Shown: in pieces, positions 46,150 to 52,507 of the stretch | Layout of the letters: every line of letters begins with the position of its first letter | Position numbering within the stretch: position 1 is the first letter of the stretch | From: Sphingobium sp. WTD-1 | GTDB lineage: Bacteria > Pseudomonadota > Alphaproteobacteria > Sphingomonadales > Sphingomonadaceae | NCBI RefSeq assembly: GCF_030128825.1 | Contig: NZ_CP119127.1 | Coordinates: 3,771,501 to 3,835,500 of the forward strand | Direction of reading: 5' to 3' | DNA length: 64,000 bases | The notes under the pieces: generated by a model | The model's database searches: none | What the model saw: only the letters and a program-made list of their open reading frames with translations | What the model was told of the DNA's origin: nothing | Position numbers and translations under genes: made by a program

Positions 46150-46155
46150 TAAATA
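46150..46155 (+). promoter_or_regulatory. TAAATA box
   Basis: TAAATA 34 nt before the start at 46184, opening the lysis transcript. Confidence 0.45.
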
Positions 46156-46183
46156 CGGAATACCATTTGGAGGTCGCCAGACT

Positions 46184-46363
46184 ATGAAGATCAAACTCAC
46201 TTCCGTTATCGACAAGGTAGCTACCGTTGTCGCCAAGAACAAGGTAGTCGCTGCTGCCGCCGTATCCCTCTTCGCCATCATGGGCGTTGTATCTCAAGAA
46301 GACGCCAGCACATGGACTAACGTCGTAACAGCGATTGCTACCGTAGTCAGTCAGGTGCTGTAA
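46184..46363 (+). CDS. Small membrane protein, holin-like (59 aa)
   Basis: MKIKLTSVIDKVATVVAKNKVVAAAAVSLFAIMGVVSQEDASTWTNVVTAIATVVSQVL. A basic amphipathic start, one hydrophobic stretch (VVAAAAVSLFAIMGVV) and a second weaker one at the C-terminus. TTTGGAGGT lies 12 nt before the ATG. The stop overlaps the next ATG (TAATG). It may be one partner of a two-component holin. Confidence 0.6.
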   Translation: MKIKLTSVIDKVATVVAKNKVVAAAAVSLFAIMGVVSQEDASTWTNVVTAIATVVSQVL

Positions 46364-46551
46364 TGATCCATCATCTGGAAGATGCCCGTAACATCGGAGA
46401 CATTCTGTCTGGGCTACTGGCCGTTGGCACTCTAGCCCAACTCCTGCCTCAGATCGCTGCCGTCCTATCAATCGGCTGGACACTCATTCGCATCGCTGAA
46501 TGGATCAGGTCGAAGATCAGGAAGCGACGTATCGATCCCCTCGATCTCTAA
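46363..46551 (+). CDS. Holin-like membrane protein (62 aa)
   Basis: MIHHLEDARNIGDILSGLLAVGTLAQLLPQIAAVLSIGWTLIRIAEWIRSKIRKRRIDPLDL: one or two membrane segments between an acidic N-terminus and a strongly basic tail (RSKIRKRR), the usual make-up of small phage holins. It follows the fibre region and is coupled to the gene before it; a strong terminator ends the late transcript. It would open the inner membrane for the endolysin encoded at 54489-55782. Confidence 0.65.
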   Translation: MIHHLEDARNIGDILSGLLAVGTLAQLLPQIAAVLSIGWTLIRIAEWIRSKIRKRRIDPLDL

Positions 46552-46556
46552 TGGAA

Positions 46557-46582
46557 AAGCCCCGGAATTTCTTCCGGGGCTT
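46557..46582 (+). terminator. Late-operon terminator
   Basis: AAGCCCCGGAA, loop TTTC, TTCCGGGGCTT then CTTTG. Strong 9 bp GC-rich core stem. Confidence 0.9.
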
Positions 46583-46609
46583 CTTTGAATCAACATGCCG
46601 AAAGTGCGT

Positions 46610-46957
46610 TCAGTGACCGCCGTGGGCGAGCTTGAACAGCATTGCGTCTGACTTTTTGCGAAACATAATCCGATAATTGTATTGAGAAACATCTGGATTA
46701 AGTAGACTGCTTCTGCATGACCTAGTGACACCATATTCGAAGTAGTCTTCCGAAGCTGCATCCAAATCAGATACAAACTCGCTCAGAAATATCGTCTGCA
46801 ATGTCATTTCACTCACATATTGAGCGTTTGGGACAACCCCAATGACCTTGAGCGCCGCTACAGCTTCACGATATGCTGCACGCTCCTTTTCATAACTGAC
46901 TAAAGCGCGAGCGTTGAACTCGATGAAATGATGACCATCTTTCTCTTCATATATCAT
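46610..46957 (-). CDS. Phage protein with C-terminal KSDAMLFKL motif
   Basis: 115 residues from the ATG at 46957, with AAGGGGAGAG upstream. MIYEEKDGHHFIEFNARALVSYEKERAAYREAVAALKVIG at the start; the end reads YRIMFRKKSDAMLFKLAHGGH. The protein at 47611-47913 ends in a closely similar F-x-x-KSEAMLFKLTFGG, so the two are probably distant paralogues. A 16 bp palindrome and the AATAGAATAGGTAT repeat lie upstream. Function unknown. Confidence 0.6.
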   Translation of the reverse strand: MIYEEKDGHHFIEFNARALVSYEKERAAYREAVAALKVIGVVPNAQYVSEMTLQTIFLSEFVSDLDAASEDYFEYGVTRSCRSSLLNPDVSQYNYRIMFRKKSDAMLFKLAHGGH

Positions 46958-46987
46958 TGCATTCTCTCCCCTTATGTTTTTCTTATT

Positions 46988-47003
46988 ATTGATTATAATC
47001 AAT
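46988..47003. promoter_or_regulatory. 16 bp perfect palindrome
   Basis: ATTGATTATAATCAAT. It contains TATAAT on the minus strand, so it may be both -10 element and operator for the gene at 46957. Confidence 0.5.
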
Positions 47004-47014
47004 AGAATAGGTAT
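47001..47014 (+). repeat. AATAGAATAGGTAT repeat, copy 1
   Basis: Same 14-mer at 48152-48165 and 48211-48224. Copies 1 and 3 share a longer C-AATAGAATAGGTATAT core. Confidence 0.7.
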
Positions 47015-47023
47015 ATAAGGGCT

Positions 47024-47614
47024 TTAGCTGTCCGACTGGTCGCCACCGCTCTTCATGGCCTCCAATTGCGCCCATGCCGCATCTTCGGCAGATTTTCTTA
47101 CAACATCAGCAGCAGCCTTCTTATCCGCGATCAGCTTGCGGCGTTCAGCTTTGCGTTCTTCGGACCAACCGGCTTTCTTGCTACCCTGCTGGGCCTTGCT
47201 CATGTTCGCACGATGCTCTTCGGTTTTTGCAACGCCAGTCAGCTTCTTCGCGATAGCTTCCTTGTGATCCTCACGAAGAGTGTCGCCTTTCTGGGGCAGA
47301 TTGATTTGCCTGCTCTTCATGCGCGAACAGATGGTCGCGGTGGTCTTATCCATCACGTTGAGCGACTTCGCCGCATAGGACTTCCACGAAAGAACCAGTG
47401 CGTATGGGTTTTTAACGTCCATGAGATAGCGTATGCGATTAGCCGCGATGGCTTCTTCCAGAGTTTTCAACTGACGGGCTGTGAATAGATCGAAAAAGTC
47501 CTGAAATGGGAGATTGACCACCGATCCAGCTGCACGCTGCTTAGTGGTCGAAGTCTCATGCCACGATACTAGATACGCATATAGCCTTGGACTGACATTC
47601 AGCTTGGAGTTCAT
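47024..47614 (-). CDS. Phage protein with NUMOD3-like DNA-binding repeats
   Basis: 196 residues, MNSKLNVSPRLYAYLVSWHETSTTKQRAAGSVVNLPFQDFFDLFTARQLKTLEEAI at the start. Residues about 125-165 (LREDHKEAIAKKLTGVAKTEEHRANMSKAQQGSKKAGWSEERKAERRKL) follow the NUMOD3 pattern ('S-E---KIS-A--G----EEH-A-MS-A--G'), a helical DNA-binding repeat known from homing endonucleases. No GIY-YIG or HNH catalytic motif is present. It overlaps the preceding gene by ATGA. Possibly a DNA-binding regulator derived from a homing endonuclease. Confidence 0.55.
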   Translation of the reverse strand: MNSKLNVSPRLYAYLVSWHETSTTKQRAAGSVVNLPFQDFFDLFTARQLKTLEEAIAANRIRYLMDVKNPYALVLSWKSYAAKSLNVMDKTTATICSRMKSRQINLPQKGDTLREDHKEAIAKKLTGVAKTEEHRANMSKAQQGSKKAGWSEERKAERRKLIADKKAAADVVRKSAEDAAWAQLEAMKSGGDQSDS

Positions 47615-47913
47615 GCCACACCTCCGAAGGTCAGCTTGAACAGCATGGCTTCTGACTTGCTATGAAACTCTAGATTTGCACTCAGCGGAGTAGTGTCGAA
47701 CGCACAATAAGTGACTGTCATCCAACTACCACGCATTTCCTCCCAACCATCTGCGGTGTTGTCATCGAACCACTGTCCCAGTTTATGGGTAAGGTAGTTC
47801 TCTGCGATAAATGATGACGTCATCGTCAGCTTGAGTGGGGTAAGGATCGCGATTTGCGCCAGTTCCCAAGCAGCAAGGTCGGCTGGGTCGATGTGATATG
47901 TGATTTGCGTCAT
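47611..47913 (-). CDS. Phage protein with C-terminal KSEAMLFKL motif
   Basis: 100 residues from the ATG at 47913, MTQITYHIDPADLAAWELAQIAILTPLKLTMTSSFIAENYLTHKLGQWFDD to FHSKSEAMLFKLTFGGVA. AAGGAG lies 9-14 nt upstream. It heads a two-gene unit with the NUMOD3-like gene (4 bp overlap). A large hairpin lies in its leader. Function unknown. Confidence 0.6.
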   Translation of the reverse strand: MTQITYHIDPADLAAWELAQIAILTPLKLTMTSSFIAENYLTHKLGQWFDDNTADGWEEMRGSWMTVTYCAFDTTPLSANLEFHSKSEAMLFKLTFGGVA

Positions 47914-47932
47914 GTTGTAGAACTCCTTAAAA

Positions 47933-47982
47933 CGAAAGACCCGCTTGTGCGGGTCCAATGCACAAGCGGGTCAAGTCTTTCG
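47933..47982 (-). promoter_or_regulatory. Leader hairpin before the 47913 gene
   Basis: On the minus strand: GACCCGCTTGTGC, 9 nt loop, GCACAAGCGGGTC, a perfect 13 bp stem with a CGAAA/TTTCG outer stem, followed by TTTT and then the AAGGAG ribosome site. It looks like an attenuator or a stable 5' structure. Confidence 0.65.
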
Positions 47983-48151
47983 CTAAGGATAAAAACAGGA
48001 TACCGCTGTCATAGACGACAGCATTTGGACCCTGCGTCTACATATGTATTTATCTGAGTAGCGTCAAAACCGGCTTCAAACAGGTTTCAGCGAACTGCTC
48101 TTCATGTCCTGACTATACTGACCCTGACTCCGTGCTGTCATTATTCATTTG

Positions 48152-48165
48152 AATAGAATAGGTAT
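48152..48165 (+). repeat. AATAGAATAGGTAT repeat, copy 2
   Basis: Identical 14-mer, followed by CTATATATAAAATAGG. Confidence 0.7.
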
Positions 48166-48210
48166 CTATATATAAAATAGGTTGTCGGAAGCGCAGCTAG
48201 AGAACAAGGC

Positions 48211-48224
48211 AATAGAATAGGTAT
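48211..48224 (+). repeat. AATAGAATAGGTAT repeat, copy 3
   Basis: Identical 14-mer, ending 1 nt before the palindrome at 48226. Confidence 0.7.
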
Positions 48225-48225
48225 A

Positions 48226-48242
48226 TTACTCTCGTAGAGTAA
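48226..48242. promoter_or_regulatory. 17 bp palindrome, operator-like
   Basis: TTACTCT-CGT-AGAGTAA, perfect 7 bp arms, right next to repeat copy 3. Typical size for a dimeric repressor site. Confidence 0.5.
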
Positions 48243-48661
48243 CATCCCCTAATCCCATTCCCTCATTCCCTAACTACACATCCAACAAGTAGCGATTGGC
48301 ACTTCGCGCCAATTCCGTTCCTCGCGGAACACTTCGCTTATCCGCTCCGGTACTCATTGGCCTCAGAAGCCATCGCGATTTGAGATCAATTGGTTTCCTG
48401 GATCCGTTTCACGGAGTTATTGTCTGCGACGCTCAGGGGTCTGCGACGCTCCAGAAGTCCTGCGGACAGCCAACGCTTCGCTTGTGGGGTCACAGGAACT
48501 CGCCGTTCGGGCGCAGATAAAATGGGTGACTGAGGGAGACGGGCAGACGCGACCAGCCTTCGACCGCACCGCGTCATTGCGCCCCATCCTGATATGTCCA
48601 TGCGCTGGGGGCAACATGGACACACCGGAAAGATAATGGCGCTTAGAGCGCTTCCTAGCAG

Positions 48662-48808
48662 TTAAGTTAGATCTTTCTCCTCCTCTTCTGCGACAGTTGA
48701 TAGTGCGCTATGAATCATGTCGATAAGATAATCCGCTTCGGAACTACATGCCCCATGGAGTCGGAAGTATTTTTCGGCCAGTTCACCGATTTGTTGTTCA
48801 ATGGTCAT
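48662..48808 (-). CDS. Small acidic phage protein (48 aa)
   Basis: MTIEQQIGELAEKYFRLHG, then ACSSEADYLIDMIHSALSTVAEEEEKDLT. Its ATG overlaps the TGA of the gene before it (ATGA), so it is coupled and translated. Helical and acidic. Function unknown. Confidence 0.6.
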   Translation of the reverse strand: MTIEQQIGELAEKYFRLHGACSSEADYLIDMIHSALSTVAEEEEKDLT

Positions 48809-49596
48809 TGTTCGCTACGCCCCTCATTATGATCTTTCATCGCATTTTGCGATGAACCTGACCCCTTCCGCATTTTTGCCGCTTCTCTCTCGGCTCTTTT
48901 TTGGGCCTTCTTGAAATCGGCTGCGACTTTTTTGACTCTACTGGCCACAGTAGCGGCTTCGCGCTCCTGTCTTTTGATAACTTCAAGCTGCTTCAGTCCT
49001 TCGTTTGCCCTGAAAAGCCGGAACATCTCGAGCGTAGCAGCGGCCTGCTTCGCCCTCTCTTCCTGCGTAGGTTCAGGCTGGGCGATTGCTGCCAACACTA
49101 TTCCCTGAGCATAATTGCGGACATTGGGAACGATGTATGAATTGCAGAAATCATCCCTTAGAAGCGGAGGATCAAAATCCAGATAGGACCATCGGGGGTC
49201 ATATGTTTCCGCTGCCCGCTGGGCATCATAGGTCTTGAACTTGTACCTCTCCGCTCCCGAAACCAGTTCATCAAAGCGCTCGACTTGCCGTTCGCATTCT
49301 TTGAAAAGAATGCGTTCAGCCTCACGATCACTCTTAGCCTGTACCGCCTTTCCGCGCTCAATGAGCGTTAGCACCTCAGACCAGTATGTCGCAGCTTCTG
49401 GAGTGAGATCAGGACCATCGTGGCTTTGTGCAATGGCGTTTGCTTCCTTCACAGCCGCGACTTCTTCCTCGATGTGCTTCACAACATCGGCCCCAAAAGT
49501 CCTTTTCAGGGATGCCTTGTCGTGCGTGAAATTGCTGTCGGAATTGAGTGCGCGCAGAGCCACCCGTGCAGCAGCGCGTTGCAACAAATTAGTCAT
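48805..49596 (-). CDS. Phage protein, unknown (263 aa)
   Basis: MTNLLQRAAARVALRALNSDSNFTHDKASLKRTFGADVVKHIEEEVAAVKEANAIAQSHDGPDLTPEAATYWSEVLTLIERGKAVQAKSDREAERILFKECERQVERF is almost all helix; residues about 215-250 are a basic coiled coil (RQEREAATVASRVKKVAADFKKAQKRAEREAAKMRKG). AGGAG lies upstream. It is the middle gene of a three-gene minus-strand unit with 49644-50582 and 48662-48808, 47 nt after the first. The basic C-terminus could bind nucleic acid. Confidence 0.6.
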   Translation of the reverse strand: MTNLLQRAAARVALRALNSDSNFTHDKASLKRTFGADVVKHIEEEVAAVKEANAIAQSHDGPDLTPEAATYWSEVLTLIERGKAVQAKSDREAERILFKECERQVERFDELVSGAERYKFKTYDAQRAAETYDPRWSYLDFDPPLLRDDFCNSYIVPNVRNYAQGIVLAAIAQPEPTQEERAKQAAATLEMFRLFRANEGLKQLEVIKRQEREAATVASRVKKVAADFKKAQKRAEREAAKMRKGSGSSQNAMKDHNEGRSEQ

Positions 49597-49643
49597 TTTA
49601 TTAAACTCCTATGAACGGCGGGCCGAAGCCCGCCGTGAATGCA

Positions 49644-50582
49644 TCAGCCTTCGTACTCGCCAGTCTTGGCTTTAGCCTCGACACTTGCTTGAAAGTCAGC
49701 GAGTGCCTTAGGCGTGACGCGCAAAGGAGACGGGCTTTTCACAGCCTTCTTCTGCTCTTTGAGTGCCTTCGCGATGCCTTCATTGATTGCTGCTTGCTTC
49801 TCGCGCTCGGCCTTCAAAGCAGGATATGCTTCCTTCGCCAGCTTTTGCAGAACGCTGTCGGCTTTTGTGCTGGCCACCCCCCGGAAGAATGTGTTTCCAA
49901 GCTCATCACGTTCGAGCAGCACGGTGAAGTAGCCATTGGTGTCTTTCGGGAGAGCCAGCGCAGCGGGTTCAATGTCGATGCGCACAGCAGGGCCATCCTG
50001 GAGATACATTTCCCGCTCGACCTTTTCGGTGGGTTCGCGATCCTTCTTGGCTTCCTCCGCCTTGGCGGACTTCCGCTTGTTGGCGACGACCGATGCGCCT
50101 CCGTTGGCAACGAAATAGGCCACCACCTCATCTACAGAGCTCTTATGAGAATAACCGGCGTCGGCCGCTGCTTCGCAAGCGTGGAAATAAAATGCCATGC
50201 TCTTTTCAGCATTCCATTTGGAGTAAAGCTGCCCGTCGATTGCCTTGACCTTATCAGCCAAAGGGTCTTCTTCGCCCCACGCGGTCATGAGCCAAGGGGT
50301 GAAACGAGAAGTCCCGGCCCGACCAAAGTCCATCTGGTGCTGCGAAAGCACGATGGCTTGGACTTCCTCATCGACGTTATTGAGGATGAAATCTGCGGTG
50401 ACGAACGCCTGAGCGACCATTCGCGCCAACGCGGCCTTGCCACGAGCCGCCTTCCAAGCCGCCTGCTGTCCCCCGATATCCGATCGGACAGAGGCCAGCT
50501 CCTTGTCGATACGAGCCTGTTCAGCAGCATCGCGACCCTCACGGCTTTCGATGTTGGCGACGTTAGTAACTTCTTCAACCAT
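49644..50582 (-). CDS. Phage protein, unknown (312 aa)
   Basis: 312 residues with AAGGAG upstream. Helical N-terminus (SREGRDAAEQARIDKELASVRSDIGGQQAAWKAARGKAALARMVAQAFVTADFIL), a middle with FTPWLMTAWGEEDPLADKVKAIDGQLYSKWNAEKSMAFYFHACEAAADAGYSHKSSVDEVVAYF, a Lys/Glu-rich hinge (NKRKSAKAEEAKKDREPTEKVE) and a beta-rich domain (AVRIDIEPAALALPKDTNGYFTVLLERDELGNTFFRGVASTKADSV). It heads the minus-strand operon and may belong to DNA metabolism; no family recognised. Confidence 0.6.
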   Translation of the reverse strand: MVEEVTNVANIESREGRDAAEQARIDKELASVRSDIGGQQAAWKAARGKAALARMVAQAFVTADFILNNVDEEVQAIVLSQHQMDFGRAGTSRFTPWLMTAWGEEDPLADKVKAIDGQLYSKWNAEKSMAFYFHACEAAADAGYSHKSSVDEVVAYFVANGGASVVANKRKSAKAEEAKKDREPTEKVEREMYLQDGPAVRIDIEPAALALPKDTNGYFTVLLERDELGNTFFRGVASTKADSVLQKLAKEAYPALKAEREKQAAINEGIAKALKEQKKAVKSPSPLRVTPKALADFQASVEAKAKTGEYEG

Positions 50583-50634
50583 ACCTATCTAACTCCTTAT
50601 TTTCCAACGACACTCACTGCGTCTTGGTGAGGAA

Positions 50635-51555
50635 TTGATAGGCTGGGACGGGCTAGATGATCGATTATCTAGATGCGTCCAGATGGAACTTGATAACCCG
50701 ATGCTGATGAAATTGCGCCAATATCTCCGTAAGGGCGACCGATGGGTCAAACCGAACGAAGCCATCTTTTGCAGCCTCTGGACGCAGTTCCTGACCTACA
50801 GCCCAAGCTACGAATTAGCTCGCAGGGATCGTGCGGGTGAATTGACAGATGCAGACCGGGCGCGCCTTCCAGCGGACTTCGATACCGTTCTGGCGGTCTA
50901 TGATGATTTTGGAGATATGCGTCGGCTCGATTACGATGCGTGGTGGCTAGAGACTGGCCTGCGCCTGTTCGGACACCACGGCGAACAGCCTCGTATCGGA
51001 CTGGTAGACGTCCTGACTGAACATGGCTCGACGCCGTTAGAAACGCTGATGGAGCGGGGCCATGACTACATTACCGGACGATGGGAGCGGCAAGGGAAGC
51101 AACCATCTGCGATACTGGCTATTCCGCTTGGCCTGAGCAAAACAGAGCTGGTCAAGCAGTTTGAATATGTTTTGACGATGTATGAAGATGACCTGAAATA
51201 CATCAATCCAGTGCCGAAAAAATATAGCCTTTATGGAACAAAATACAGCGACTCCAGCCTGATTAGTCAAATCAAGTGCATGACGATTAAAGCCCACATA
51301 CCAGAGATGCCGCTTTTTCAGATAGGCGCAGTGGCAGAATTAAGTTCGACGTACAGTTCCCGCGTCCTCGACGATAATTACAACTCAGATGATCGCGAGG
51401 CACTAAAAATCCTGACAAGTCGCGCACTTTCATATGGAATGGCGACTGCCGAGAATGCTGCACGGGGTATTTTCCCCTCAAACGATAAATGCGAACATGC
51501 CGTCGCACCCATCTGGGAAGAGATACGAGAAACGTCCGACCGTTGCGATGAGTAG
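50635..51555 (+). CDS. Phage protein, unknown (306 aa)
   Basis: 306 residues from TTG 50635, with GGTGAGGA just upstream; the alternative ATG at 50683 (MELDNPMLMKLRQYLRKG) lacks a site. Contents: MKLRQYLRKGDRWVKPNEAIFCSLWTQFLTYSPSYELARRDRAGELTDADRARLPADFDTVLAVYDDFGDMRRLDYDAWWLETGLRLFG, then LAIPLGLSKTELVKQFEYVLTMYEDDL, a helix-turn-helix-like stretch. Divergent from 49644-50582. A DNA-binding or structural role cannot be decided. Confidence 0.55.
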   Translation: MIGWDGLDDRLSRCVQMELDNPMLMKLRQYLRKGDRWVKPNEAIFCSLWTQFLTYSPSYELARRDRAGELTDADRARLPADFDTVLAVYDDFGDMRRLDYDAWWLETGLRLFGHHGEQPRIGLVDVLTEHGSTPLETLMERGHDYITGRWERQGKQPSAILAIPLGLSKTELVKQFEYVLTMYEDDLKYINPVPKKYSLYGTKYSDSSLISQIKCMTIKAHIPEMPLFQIGAVAELSSTYSSRVLDDNYNSDDREALKILTSRALSYGMATAENAARGIFPSNDKCEHAVAPIWEEIRETSDRCDE

Positions 51556-51570
51556 CTTCGACAAAGAAAA

Positions 51571-51594
51571 CCCCAGCCGAAGTTCCGACTGGGG
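51571..51594 (+). terminator. Terminator after the 306-residue gene
   Basis: CCCCAG, 12 nt interior, CTGGGG, preceded by AAAGAAAA and followed by TCTAATTTA. The IS at 51604 lies 9 nt further on. Confidence 0.65.
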
Positions 51595-51600
51595 TCTAAT

Positions 51601-52415
51601 TTAGGTTTCGTGGACAAAGGGTATCCATTGCAGGGCTGAGACGAGATTGACGAAGCCGAGGTAGGACTCTTTGGTTTTGTCGTATCGAGTTGCGATACGC
51701 CGCCAGTTCTTGAGTTTGTTGAAGAGGCGTTCGACAAGATTGCGCCAACGGTATTTTTCGCGATCGTGTGGGATTGGATCGCGCCGATTGCTTTTGGCGG
51801 GAATGACAGCCTCAACGTCAGCATTGGCCAATTCCTCGCGGATGGCATCTGCATCGTAGCCCTTGTCCGCCAACAATGCCTCGATCTTATGAGCAATCAA
51901 ACGGAACAGCGGGCCAAAGCCTTGGATATCGTGGCTCTGGCCCGGCGTCAGGACAAAGCCGAGCGGTCGGCCTTTGGCATCGCAGCGGGCGTGGAGCTTT
52001 GTGCTGAATCCGCCTCGCGATCGGCCAAGCGCCTCGGTTTCCTGAGTCCCTTTTTTATGCCGACGGCACAATGATGTGCTCGGACCACGGTGCTGTCGAT
52101 CATGTCCGCAGTGGCATCACGAGCCACCATTTCGCCCAGTGTCTCGAGCATCGCCTCGAACACCCCGGTCGTAACCCAGCGCCGGTAGCGGCGGAAAACG
52201 CTGTTCCACTTGCCATATTCATCCGGCAAGTGGCGCCATTGCGAACCTGTGCGGGCGATCCACATCATGCCTTCGAAATACAGCCGGTTGTCCTGTGCTG
52301 GACGACAGCCACGACCACGCTCAGATGGCAGTAATGTGCCGATGATCCCCCACTCGTCCTCCGTCAGCCCAATACGCTCGCCCAACGCCACCTCCAAAAG
52401 GCAGCCTTGAATCAA
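51601..52415 (-). CDS. tnp: IS5-family transposase, OrfA + OrfB by -1 frameshift
   Basis: OrfA starts MIQGCLLEVALGERIGLTEDEWGIIGTLLPSERGRGCRPAQDNRLYFEGMMWIARTGSQWRHLP, with the first catalytic region ADMIDSTVVRAHH. OrfB reads EALGRSRGGFSTKLHARCDAKGRPLGFVLTPGQSHD, LLADKGYDADAIREEL (second Asp) and NLVERLFNKLKNWRRIATRYDK (Glu). The -1 shift is at A-AAA-AAG (six A then G). The stop TAA is made with the target TA. Confidence 0.9.
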
Positions 52416-52451
52416 CGCCCGATCCTGCTGTCAACCTTTGTCCACGAAACC
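51604..52451 (-). mobile_element. IS5-family element (second type), 848 bp, copy 1
   Basis: The ends are GGTTTCGTGGACAAAGG and CCTTTGTCCACGAAACC, with TA duplications at 51602-51603 and 52452-52453. It is inserted in an intergenic spot. It is inverted relative to copy 2 at 54902. Confidence 0.93.
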
Positions 52452-52507
52452 TAATATCTCGTCGGATTGAGCAGTCCGGTTGAGTGTCATGTTGACCGAC
52501 TATTTAA

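Larger units (their letters stand above)
47983..48661. other. Gene-poor regulatory region
   Basis: It holds two AATAGAATAGGTAT repeats, a 17 bp palindrome, a TAAATA box on the minus strand (48047-48052), a CTGCGACGCTC direct repeat (48423-48433 and 48440-48450), a GTTCC-TCGC-GGAAC hairpin near 48320 and a GCTTCCTAGC block (48650-48659). Open frames on either strand here lack ribosome sites and known features. It could include an origin or control region; nothing decides this. Confidence 0.4.

Noticed and set aside
48296..48625. Open frames on both strands in the gene-poor region
   Set aside because: No ribosome site, no known protein pattern, and two opposing frames over the same bases.
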